Position numbers and translations under genes: made by a program | Shown here: positions 1 through 7,508 of the stretch, one piece after another | How the letters are laid out: each line of letters opens with the position of its first letter | Position numbering within the stretch: position 1 is the stretch's first letter | NCBI GenBank assembly: GCA_019192545.1 | Contig: JAHCMI010000059.1 | Location: 1 to 59,308, forward strand | Length of the DNA: 59,308 bases | Direction: 5' to 3' | Source: Rivularia sp. MS3 | GTDB taxonomy: Bacteria; Cyanobacteriota; Cyanobacteriia; Cyanobacteriales; Nostocaceae | The notes under the pieces: model-generated | The model's database searches: none | Told to the model about the DNA's origin: nothing | What the model saw: the letters and a program-made list of their open reading frames with translations, nothing else

Positions 1-3000
1 TTGTGGTGGAATCAGATATTGTCGGAGTTGAAGAAATTACGTTAATAACAGTTGGGGAAGTTAAATCAGCTTCTCGGCTTAATTGTGTTGCAGCAATATT
101 ATTGTTACCAGGAATATCAGTTGCAACTGCTGAATTTATATCTATTGTGACTTCACCAGTATTGATAGGTGTGACATCAAAAGTGTAGTTAGTAAAGTTT
201 TCAACGAAATTACTTGCTGTAGCGTTGGTTAATGTAATGTCGTTAATGTCAAAGTCGTTTACTAATTCTGAGAATTGAGCAATGACAGCGAATTTACCAT
301 TCACCGTTGCTGGTGCTGTTGAATTTAAGCTAACTCCCGGATTTTGATTATCAATGCTAAATACATCTTGCTGGGTAAAAGACTGTTGAAGATTACCAAC
401 TTTATCTTCAGCGTTTTCTACCGTGATATCAATATCGGCAACTTCTTCATTCGCATCGGCAACGCTGTAAGTTGCTTTATAAGTTTTATTATCGCTATTC
501 CAACTTCCCCCAGTTAATAAAATCGTATTATCAGGATTTTCTGTTGGGAAGCTGATAACCGGATTAACCGAAATATCCATTTCTTCGGAATATTCCACCG
601 TTAACTCAAATGTTGTGGTGGAATCAGATATTGTCGGAGTTGAAGCAATTACGTTAATAACAGTTGGGGAAGTTAAATCAGCTTCTCGGGTTAATTGTGT
701 TGCAGCAATATTATTGTTACCGGCATTATCAGTTGCAACATCAGAATTAATATCTATTGTGACTTTACCTGAAGATGAAGGTGTGACATCAAAGCTGTAA
801 TTATTTCCGCTTTCAACAAAGTTATCAACTGTAGCGTTGTTTAAAGTAATGTCGCTGATATCGAAGTCGTTTACTAACTCTGAAAATTCAGCAGTAACGT
901 TAAATGTCGAGTTTACCGTTGCTGGTGCTGTTGAATTTAAGCTAACTCCCGGATTTCGATTATCAATGCTAAATACATCCTGCTGGGTAAAAGACTGTTG
1001 AAGATTACCAAATTTATCTTCAGCGTTTTCTACCGTGATATCAATGTTAGATAATTCTTCATTGGCATCGGCAACGCTGTAAGTAGCAATATAGGTTTTA
1101 CTATCGCTATTCCAACTTCCCCCAGTTAATGAAATCGTATTTTGAGTATTTTCGATTGTGATAACCGGATTAACCGAAATATCCATTTCTTCGGAATATT
1201 CCACCGTTAACTCAAATGTTGTGGTGGAATCAGATATTGTCGGAGTTGAAGCAATTACGTTAATAACAGTTGGGGAAGTTAAATCAGCTTCTCGGGTTAA
1301 TTGAGTTGCAGCAATATTATTGTTACCAGGAATATCAGTTGCAACCGAGGCATTAATATCTACCGTAACGCTACCAGTTTCTGTAGGTGTGATATCAAAA
1401 CTGTAATTCGCATCGCTGCCGCTAAAGTTGCTGATTGTAGCGTTGCTTAATGCAATATCATTCTCATCAAAGTTATTTACCGATTCTGAAAATTGTGCGC
1501 TGACGCTAAATTTATCGTTTACTGTTTCTGATGCTGCTGAATTTAAAGTAACCCTTGGCGCGATCGCATCAATTACGATATCCTTATTATCACTCAGAGA
1601 ATCCGTTTCGCCGGGATTTGGCAAAGTTAAATCAACTTCATTCCCATTCTCATCTTTAATTGTGCTGCTATACTCTAAAGCTGTTTTAGATAAATAGTCT
1701 AAATCAAGACTTTCATCGCCAGATTGCACTGTATAAGTAAACGTCAGAGTATCGCTGTTGTTACCGCTTTTATAAGTTGCAACTCTATCGTTATTCCCAG
1801 TCTCTAAAGCTAGTTGCGGCAAACCATCTGCACTATTGAAGCTAACTGGTTTAGCAAATTTAACCGTAATATCTACAGTATCCCCGGTTTTATAAATGCC
1901 ATCGGCATTAGTAGCACTAACTTCTACGACAGATACAATTTCATAAGCACCAATATCAACTGTATTATCAAGAATTCTCTCGAATCCTACTCCCCTCTGC
2001 TCAAAGGGTAAATTTTCTGTTGTATTACTATTTCCATCTAAATCAAAAGTATCTTCAGCAATATTATTATTACTTCCGGCATTAATTGCTAAACTACCGT
2101 TTAATAATGCATGAGTTTTAGTTAATCCGCCGTTATCTTGTAAATTAGCAAGTAGTGGATTTATCGGATTGCTAGAATCACCAACAATATCACCGTTGTC
2201 TCCATTAGTAAAACTAGTTCCCTCACCGTTACCAATTAAATTGCTTCCACCACTATTACTAATACCATTAAAAGTAAAACCGAAAGCAGTAAATGTATTT
2301 TCTATATCATCATTATTAGTATTGCCTGCAATAATACTATTACTAACCGTTAAGACACCAACGTTAGCAATACCTCCTCCTAATTGATTACCTGCGGTAT
2401 TATTAGTAATAGTGCTATTAATAATTGTTGCATTACCACCTCCTGTCGGATCGAATGGATTATTAGGATTTACTGTATTAACTAATCCACCACCGCTTTG
2501 AGATGCAGTATTACCGCTAAGAGTACTATTAATTAAATTTAAAGTACCATCATTACGAATTGCTCCACCATTTTTACCCGTATTACCGAAGAAAGTACTA
2601 TTAATAATAGTTACTGTTGCATTAGCTGCATTAGTATTAAGTAATCCCCCACCACCGCTAGTATCGGAAGCTGTTTCAAGAGAAGCGTTATCAGCTACTG
2701 TACTATTAATAATCGTTAAATTACCGTCATTGCGAATACCACCACCATCGTCAGCAGCTTGGTTATTTCTAACTACAGAATTTTGTAAAGTTAAATTACC
2801 CTTGTTGTAAATACCACCACCGTCATCGTTAGAATTACCGTCAGCAATTGTCAAACCATCTAAGATTGTGGTGCCGGAAGTATTGTTAAATTTGACTACG
2901 CTATAACTTATATTATCACCGCTAAGAATAGTTTCATTATCCTTAATATCCGCGATTACTCTGTCAGATAAATTAACTTCGTTACCTACAAATCCACCGT

Positions 3001-3199
3001 AGACAGCAACATTATCTTTTAACTCAAAACTTATACTTCTATCAGTTGTGATAGTAGGTTTATAAATACCTTTAGCAACCCAAATTTCATCACCCGAATT
3101 AGCAGCAGCTAAAGCCGATTGTAAATCTGTAAAAGCATCATTCCAGGAATTACCGTTTTTAGCTCCTGCTGCGTTTATATTTACGTAAATGCTTGCCAT
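1..3199 (-). CDS. Large beta-helix and Ig-like repeat surface protein (5' part, runs off the window)
   Basis: The frame is open from the ATG at 3199 to the left edge, so about 1066 N-terminal residues are visible and the stop is missing. The N-terminus MASIYVNINAAG is followed by Asn/Gly-rich stretches with recurring LTIINSTV and GGGI motifs, as in right-handed beta-helix (choice-of-anchor Q) proteins. From about residue 400 the protein becomes tandem bacterial Ig-like domains with motifs such as FSELVNDFD, ATDNAGN and TREADLTSPTV. The last visible unit repeats at 612 and 606 bp (matching blocks begin at 3, 615 and 1221), all in frame. Family knowledge suggests an extracellular adhesin or sheath protein; no signal peptide is seen, which is common in such cyanobacterial proteins. 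The frame stays open for about 55 codons upstream of the ATG but offers no better start there. The exact role is unknown. Confidence 0.85.
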   Translation of the reverse strand, partial: MASIYVNINAAGAKNGNSWNDAFTDLQSALAAANSGDEIWVAKGIYKPTITTDRSISFELKDNVAVYGGFVGNEVNLSDRVIADIKDNETILSGDNISYSVVKFNNTSGTTILDGLTIADGNSNDDGGGIYNKGNLTLQNSVVRNNQAADDGGGIRNDGNLTIINSTVADNASLETASDTSGGGGLLNTNAANATVTIINSTFFGNTGKNGGAIRNDGTLNLINSTLSGNTASQSGGGLVNTVNPNNPFDPTGGGNATIINSTITNNTAGNQLGGGIANVGVLTVSNSIIAGNTNNDDIENTFTAFGFTFNGISNSGGSNLIGNGEGTSFTNGDNGDIVGDSSNPINPLLANLQDNGGLTKTHALLNGSLAINAGSNNNIAEDTFDLDGNSNTTENLPFEQRGVGFERILDNTVDIGAYEIVSVVEVSATNADGIYKTGDTVDITVKFAKPVSFNSADGLPQLALETGNNDRVATYKSGNNSDTLTFTYTVQSGDESLDLDYLSKTALEYSSTIKDENGNEVDLTLPNPGETDSLSDNKDIVIDAIAPRVTLNSAASETVNDKFSVSAQFSESVNNFDENDIALSNATISNFSGSDANYSFDITPTETGSVTVDINASVATDIPGNNNIAATQLTREADLTSPTVINVIASTPTISDSTTTFELTVEYSEEMDISVNPVITIENTQNTISLTGGSWNSDSKTYIATYSVADANEELSNIDITVENAEDKFGNLQQSFTQQDVFSIDNRNPGVSLNSTAPATVNSTFNVTAEFSELVNDFDISDITLNNATVDNFVESGNNYSFDVTPSSSGKVTIDINSDVATDNAGNNNIAATQLTREADLTSPTVINVIASTPTISDSTTTFELTVEYSEEMDISVNPVISFPTENPDNTILLTGGSWNSDNKTYKATYSVADANEEVADIDITVENAEDKVGNLQQSFTQQDVFSIDNQNPGVSLNSTAPATVNGKFAVIAQFSELVNDFDINDITLTNATASNFVENFTNYTFDVTPINTGEVTIDINSAVATDIPGNNNIAATQLSREADLTSPTVINVISSTPTISDSTT
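3..1800 (-). repeat. Tandem Ig-like domain repeats inside the large surface gene (about 612 and 606 bp periods)
   Basis: Nearly identical DNA blocks starting gtggtggaatcagatatt lie at 3, 615 and 1221. The periods are multiples of three, so the frame is kept. The copies differ at scattered positions, most often in the middle of the unit. This points to fairly recent amplification or recombination between copies; the array probably continues beyond the left edge. Confidence 0.9.
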
Positions 3200-3822
3200 G
3201 ATTGAATTAATAGTAGTGTTTATAAAATTTGTTGAAGCTGCGCTACTTCCACCGTTGCTTGTGATATCAAAAGTCGTAGCAAATCTACTCAGACTTAATG
3301 ATGTACAGTTGAAACTTCCATTAGAAAGAAAACGATTTCTCGAATGATGATTATAGGTAGAGTTTGATTGTGGTTTTCAACAAACAGTTTCATCGAAATT
3401 TATTAAGCAATATCATTGATTATAAAATTAAATATTGTCAAAATTGTGACTTATATATCTCATAAAATAGATTGCGATCGCGACTTGAATTAAGAGCAAT
3501 TTGATAAAAATAGATTAGCTGTATATCAGAACGCAAAATACTTACACCCCAAGCAAAAGGCATAAGTTAATAAAATATAAACTATATAGATACTGATAAA
3601 ACTACAGTATAAAAAAATATAAAGTTATAGTAAATAATCTATTGTCTTACTCAGAAAACAACCACTGTATTTGTACTTAATTAGTTGATATTGCTCTGAT
3701 TAAAGTCATTTACCCGGCGGTTGAAACCGCTGCTAAACAAACAAAACCTAACGAAGGTGAGTTACGAACACCCACAAACCATTACCATAAGAAGAAAGCC
3801 TTTACTAAACTTCACAAAAACC
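3200..3822. other. AT-rich spacer between divergent genes
   Basis: About 620 bases lie between the large minus-strand surface gene and the plus-strand hydrolase. A HIP1-like octamer is at about 3476. No convincing ORF, RNA gene or terminator was seen. The promoters of both neighbours should be here. The first 100 bases of the hydrolase's open frame (TTG at 3721) fall in this stretch but look non-coding. Confidence 0.5.
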
Positions 3823-4707
3823 GTGACTATCACACAATCAACATTTAATATTGAAAAACTGTTTTGGACTTGGAAGGGTTACAAAATTCAATACACCGTC
3901 ATGGGTACGGGAAAACCTTTAGTATTAATCCACGGTTTCGGTGCATCTATCGGACATTGGAAGAAAAATATACCGGTATTAGCCGATGCTGGCTATCAAG
4001 TATTTGCTCTGGATTTATTAGGATTTGGTGGCTCGGATAAAGCTCCAATTGAATACAGCGTTGATTTATGGGTGGAGTTACTTCAAGATTTTTGGCAAGA
4101 GCATATCAAACGCAGAGCCGTATTTATTGGTAATTCTGTAGGTGCTTTGATAAGTTTGACAATAGCCGTAGAGCATCCCGAAATCACCACCGGAGCAGTT
4201 TTAATTAATGCTGCCGGAGGATTAAGCCATCGCCCTAACGAACTAAACCCACCGCTAAGATTTGTCATGGGCAGTTTTAACAAACTAGTCAGTCATCCGA
4301 TAACGGGTAAATTCGTATTTAACAATATTCGCAGAAAATCGCAGATTAAACGCACGCTTTATCAAGTGTATCGCGATCGCAATGCCGTCACTGACGAATT
4401 AGTAGATATGCTTTACGAGCCATCTTGTGACGAAGGAGCGCAACAAGTATTTGCATCAATTTTAACTGCACCTCCCGGTAAATCCCCAGAGGAGTTATTA
4501 CCCAAAGTTGAGAAACCTTTGTTGGTAATTTGGGGTGCAGATGACCCCTGGACACCAATTACTGGCGCTAGAGTTTACGAACAAGCTAGAGATAATGGTA
4601 AAGACATCAAAATCGTTCCGATACCCGGAGCAGGGCACTGTCCCCATGATGAAGTACCCGACTTGGTGAACCCGGAGATTGTTGAGTGGGTAGAGGATAG
4701 GGCATAG
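3823..4707 (+). CDS. Alpha/beta-fold hydrolase
   Basis: A 294-residue alpha/beta hydrolase. It shows the oxyanion-hole motif LVLIHGFGASIGHW near the N-terminus, the nucleophile elbow GNSVGA with the catalytic Ser, the acid in WGADDPWTPITG and the catalytic His in GAGHCPHDEVP. The frame opens at a TTG at 3721, but the first 34 codons are rich in unrelated residues. The family normally begins with a TIT-type stretch, so I place the start at GTG 3823. This subgroup is widespread in cyanobacteria and plant plastids, where some members are annotated as pheophytinase-like. The substrate cannot be read from the sequence. Confidence 0.85.
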   Translation: MTITQSTFNIEKLFWTWKGYKIQYTVMGTGKPLVLIHGFGASIGHWKKNIPVLADAGYQVFALDLLGFGGSDKAPIEYSVDLWVELLQDFWQEHIKRRAVFIGNSVGALISLTIAVEHPEITTGAVLINAAGGLSHRPNELNPPLRFVMGSFNKLVSHPITGKFVFNNIRRKSQIKRTLYQVYRDRNAVTDELVDMLYEPSCDEGAQQVFASILTAPPGKSPEELLPKVEKPLLVIWGADDPWTPITGARVYEQARDNGKDIKIVPIPGAGHCPHDEVPDLVNPEIVEWVEDRA

Positions 4708-4774
4708 GAAATTGGGCATGGAGGATTGGGAGACAAGGAGACAAAAATCATGACTCTATCATCATGCTTTATTC

Positions 4775-4844
4775 GCTACTTGCTACTTGCTACTTGCTAC
4801 TTGCTACTCCTAACTCCTAACTTCTAACTCCTGACTCCTAACTC
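4775..4844. repeat. Tandem heptanucleotide repeat (gctactt then ctaactc units)
   Basis: Ten 7-bp units sit head to tail: about five of gctactt, then about five of ctaactc with single-base variants. The array runs into the 3' end of the metallopeptidase gene, whose last two codons and TAG stop (4838-4840) are made of repeat sequence. Confidence 0.9.
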
Positions 4845-5677
4845 TTAAAAGTATTGCAAGCATCGATATTACCCGTCTGAATCCCGCGTTTAAACCATTT
4901 GACGCGCTGTGCGGAACTTCCGTGAGTAAATGATTCGGGGACGACATATCCTTTGGAACGCTTTTGCAGTCTGTCGTCTCCGATGCTTGCCGCAGCATTG
5001 ATAGCTTCTTCAACGTCCCCTTGTTCGATAATTTGTCTTTGTCTTTGTGCGTGATGTGCCCAAATACCTGCAAAACAATCTGCTTGTAATTCTAATCTGA
5101 CGGAAAGCTGATTTGCTTGAACTTGGCCAACTCGATTTTGTAAATTTCTAACTTTGTCGGATATTCCCATCAAATTCTGGACGTGATGTCCGACTTCATG
5201 AGCAATTACATAGGCTTGAGCAAAGTCACCGGGAGCGCCAAGTTTATTTTTTAAATCTCGGAAAAAGCTTAAATCTAAGTATACCTTTTGATCTGGGGGA
5301 CAGTAAAAAGGACCAACGGCAGAACTAGCATAACCGCAAGCTGATTGTACTGCATTCTCAAACAGAACTAATTTTGGTTCGCGATAGTTTCTTCCCATCT
5401 TCCGAAATAAAGGATTCCAAGTATCTTCGGTATCGGCAAGCACTACCGAGACAAATTGTCCCATTTCATCTCTTGGTTGGGAAGTTGTTTGAGTGGGGAT
5501 TGAAGAACCATTATCTCTAGGTGTTACTTGTTCGATAATTGCTGGATCTACACCGAGAAATACCGCAATCAAAGTCAGAATTAAACCACCTAATCCACCA
5601 CCAACTACACCAGGTGAAACGCTTCTACCCCGTCTATCTTCAACATTGTCACTTCTTCGACCAAATTCCCAACGCAT
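4838..5677 (-). CDS. Neutral zinc metallopeptidase (YpfJ-like, Zn_peptidase family)
   Basis: A 279-residue membrane-anchored metallopeptidase. The N-terminus MRWEFGRRSDNVEDRRG is typical of the family and is followed by one hydrophobic segment at about residues 28-45 (LGGLILTLIAVFLGVD). The zinc-binding motif is HEVGHH within AYVIAHEVGHHVQNLMG, and the further zinc-ligand region LELQADCFAGIWAH follows. Cysteines occur in SACGYAS and FYCPPD. The physiological substrate is not established for the family. The last residues and stop codon (FKS then TAG) come from an adjoining heptamer repeat array, so the native C-terminus may have been trimmed or extended. Confidence 0.93.
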   Translation of the reverse strand: MRWEFGRRSDNVEDRRGRSVSPGVVGGGLGGLILTLIAVFLGVDPAIIEQVTPRDNGSSIPTQTTSQPRDEMGQFVSVVLADTEDTWNPLFRKMGRNYREPKLVLFENAVQSACGYASSAVGPFYCPPDQKVYLDLSFFRDLKNKLGAPGDFAQAYVIAHEVGHHVQNLMGISDKVRNLQNRVGQVQANQLSVRLELQADCFAGIWAHHAQRQRQIIEQGDVEEAINAAASIGDDRLQKRSKGYVVPESFTHGSSAQRVKWFKRGIQTGNIDACNTFKS

Positions 5678-5858
5678 AATAATAATTAGTAGATAGTCAC
5701 TCTAGTTCGTAATTATTATACAGATGGGTTTTGATACCTATTCTTTATTAATTACGAATATTAATGTTTGTCCGTAGTATGAATGATTTAAACTAACTTT
5801 GAAAACTAACTTTAGTCTGACCTGTGAATTTTTTGTTTACAACTCAAGAGAGAGAAAG

Positions 5859-5915
5859 GTTCGTAGTTGCGCTTCAGCGCCAAACTGGAATCGGCGCTGA
5901 AGCGCAATTACGAAC
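5859..5915. repeat. Palindromic repeat just upstream of the fibrillin-family gene
   Basis: Two 23-bp arms (5859-5881 and 5893-5915, one mismatch) flank an 11-bp centre. The outer arm is gttcgtagttgcgc. The same arm forms a perfect 40-bp palindrome at 50481-50520, so this is a dispersed mobile-like repeat. It ends 11 bases before the ATG of the downstream gene and creates an artificial upstream TTG frame. Confidence 0.88.
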
Positions 5916-5926
5916 ATAATAAAAAT

Positions 5927-6532
5927 ATGACAGCAACAAATCAAACTATTCAATCTTTAAAAACACAGTTAATTGAGCAAGTAGAAGCTTTACCATTACA
6001 GCAAGCTATTTTTCCTCAATCGGAACCGAATATAGATAAAATTATCCAAAACTTAGAAGAAATTAACCCGAATCCACAACCATTAAGTTTAAATAATCAA
6101 GCTTTAATATCTGGTAAGTGGGAATTAATTTATGCTTCCAACGGAACCGTGGTAACTCGTCAAGTTGCTGAAATTCCAAGCTGGATGGAAATAAAAATCA
6201 AAGAGGTATATCAAATATTGAACTATTCCGATACGGGAATAAAAACTTCTAACAGTGCCAAAATCGAATTACCTTTATTAGGAGAGTGGAAAATCGAAGC
6301 TTCGGGTATTTGGAAGCGCGAGGAAGACGAAAAAACTGCTTTAGTCAGCTTCGATGCATTTGCACTTCAACCTACAAAGCCCTTTAATTTACCATTTGAT
6401 TTACCCGAATTGAAAATCCCAGTTATTGAAGCTCTCCGCAACGAAGCTGTATGGATAACTTCTTATCTAGACGAGGAAATCCGTGTCGGCAGGGGGAAGA
6501 CAGGGAATTTGTTTCTGTTTCGGCCAGTATAA
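5927..6532 (+). CDS. PAP/fibrillin family protein
   Basis: A 201-residue protein of the plastid lipid-associated protein (fibrillin) family. It shows the conserved block SGKWELIYASNGTVVTRQ and a C-terminal block YLDEEIRVGRGKTGNLFLF. In cyanobacteria and plastids these proteins associate with thylakoid or lipid droplets and with photoprotection; the specific function here is inferred from family only. I use the ATG at 5927, because the longer frame from the TTG at 5867 translates a palindromic repeat. The 3' end overlaps the convergent small secreted gene by 70 bp. Confidence 0.85.
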   Translation: MTATNQTIQSLKTQLIEQVEALPLQQAIFPQSEPNIDKIIQNLEEINPNPQPLSLNNQALISGKWELIYASNGTVVTRQVAEIPSWMEIKIKEVYQILNYSDTGIKTSNSAKIELPLLGEWKIEASGIWKREEDEKTALVSFDAFALQPTKPFNLPFDLPELKIPVIEALRNEAVWITSYLDEEIRVGRGKTGNLFLFRPV

Positions 6533-6846
6533 AGGGGCGTTTGAAGTAACATTTCCGTGTGATTGAATTCAGCCCATAATTTACACATCGGTTTATTTCC
6601 CCTGACACAGTGTTCCCTGAAAATATTTTGGATACGATGAAACCTTGTACACTCATGGACAAGATTGTTATTGTAACAGTTAAATACAGCAGTGTTGGCT
6701 GCGTTAACAAGTTTTAAAAATAGAGTTGTGTTCATAGGAGCAAGTTTTTGCACTTGTACGGGTTTTTTTTGTGCTTTTACTTGAGTAGGCACAACAACAC
6801 AAGTGCTAACAAATATCCCCGTGAGTAATAAAGACCACTGGCGCAT
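6463..6846 (-). CDS. Small secreted Cys-containing protein of unknown function
   Basis: A 127-residue protein with a clear signal peptide: MRQW, then the hydrophobic SLLLTGIFVSTCVVVP, then a VKAQ-type cleavage region. The mature part carries four Cys (FNCYN, HECTR, EHCVR, MCKLW), which could form two disulfides. No family recognised. Its last 23 codons lie antiparallel over the end of the fibrillin-family gene, an unusual 70-bp convergent overlap, and that tail is basic and low in structure. The signal peptide argues that the gene is real; the annotated C-terminus is less certain. Confidence 0.65.
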   Translation of the reverse strand: MRQWSLLLTGIFVSTCVVVPTQVKAQKKPVQVQKLAPMNTTLFLKLVNAANTAVFNCYNNNLVHECTRFHRIQNIFREHCVRGNKPMCKLWAEFNHTEMLLQTPLYTGRNRNKFPVFPLPTRISSSR

Positions 6847-7157
6847 TAGATAGATGCTCCGATTTATTTTTATATATTTATTGAAATGTATAGCGTTTTA
6901 TTTTGCAATGCAGTTTTCAGAAATTAACTTTTTATGTATTAATTACTCAATCAGAAAGCAATAACTATAAGACCCCCTCTAACCCACCTTATAAAAGGGG
7001 GGCTTTTAGGTAATAGGTCAAAGGTTGAAATTTATTTTTGTAATTTTCCGAAATTGTTTGTAGCTATTTAGTAGCAGTATATTAGGTGGTCATGGTATTG
7101 AGTTTAAATAACCTTGTAAATAACTTTTTAATACATCGGTAGGCACATCCCGAGAAG

Positions 7158-7190
7158 AACCCAGCCATTATGGTTGGGTTTTTTATTTTT
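7158..7190 (+). terminator. Rho-independent terminator with no assigned gene
   Basis: The stem aacccagcc / ggttgggtt (one G-T pair) with a 5-base loop is followed by a long T-rich tail, ttttttattttt. The nearest plus-strand gene ends more than 600 bases upstream, so it may end a short unannotated transcript starting at about 6900-7100. Confidence 0.7.
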
Positions 7191-7226
7191 AGGGGAGATG
7201 GGGAAGAGGGGGTCGAACAAGCAGAC

Positions 7227-7348
7227 GTAGGTTGGGTTGAACGGAGTGTAAGCGGAGCTTTCTCGTTAGCGAAGCGTCTCCCGGAGGGAGATAGAGTAAC
7301 CCAACATTATCAGCCGTTTGTTGGGTTTCGTTCCTCAACCCAACCTAC
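7227..7348. repeat. MITE-like inverted-repeat element (gtaggttgggttga ends)
   Basis: The terminal 14-bp arms gtaggttgggttga (7227) and tcaacccaacctac (ending 7348) are perfect inverted copies around a 94-bp centre. A shorter relative with gtaggttggg ends lies at 47634-47701. There is no coding capacity, so it would be non-autonomous. Confidence 0.8.
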
Positions 7349-7508
7349 AATCTAATTATGACTCAAGACTTTTGGCGCGGGCATCGCAACTACGAACCAA
7401 CTACCCATTACCCAATTCCCAAATTTAAAGTACGATTGTTCTACCATAACAGCAGCATCAATAGTATTATTAAGGATTGTCCCTTGCCGCCATTCCCAGA
7501 AAGCTGAT

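Larger units (their letters stand above)
6847..7508. other. Repeat-rich spacer upstream of uvrA
   Basis: About 660 bases without a convincing gene. In order it holds a G/C-run palindrome at about 6970-7006 (accccctct...aggggggct), an AT-rich stretch, a good rho-independent terminator at 7158-7190 with no obvious upstream gene, and an inverted-repeat element at 7227-7348. The uvrA promoter should lie in the last 150 bases. Confidence 0.6.

Noticed and set aside
3-2387. Several plus-strand open frames over the first 2.4 kb
   Set aside because: They are antisense shadows of the large minus-strand repeat protein, which has a continuous frame and recognisable domains.
3721-3822. 34-codon N-terminal extension of the first alpha/beta hydrolase
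   Set aside because: No match to the family N-terminus and unusual composition; GTG 3823 preferred, though not proven.
5867-5926. Upstream extension of the fibrillin-family gene from a TTG
   Set aside because: The extension is a translated palindromic repeat also found at 50481; the ATG at 5927 matches the family start.
7170-7355. 61-codon open frame upstream of uvrA
   Set aside because: It begins inside a terminator and covers an inverted-repeat element.
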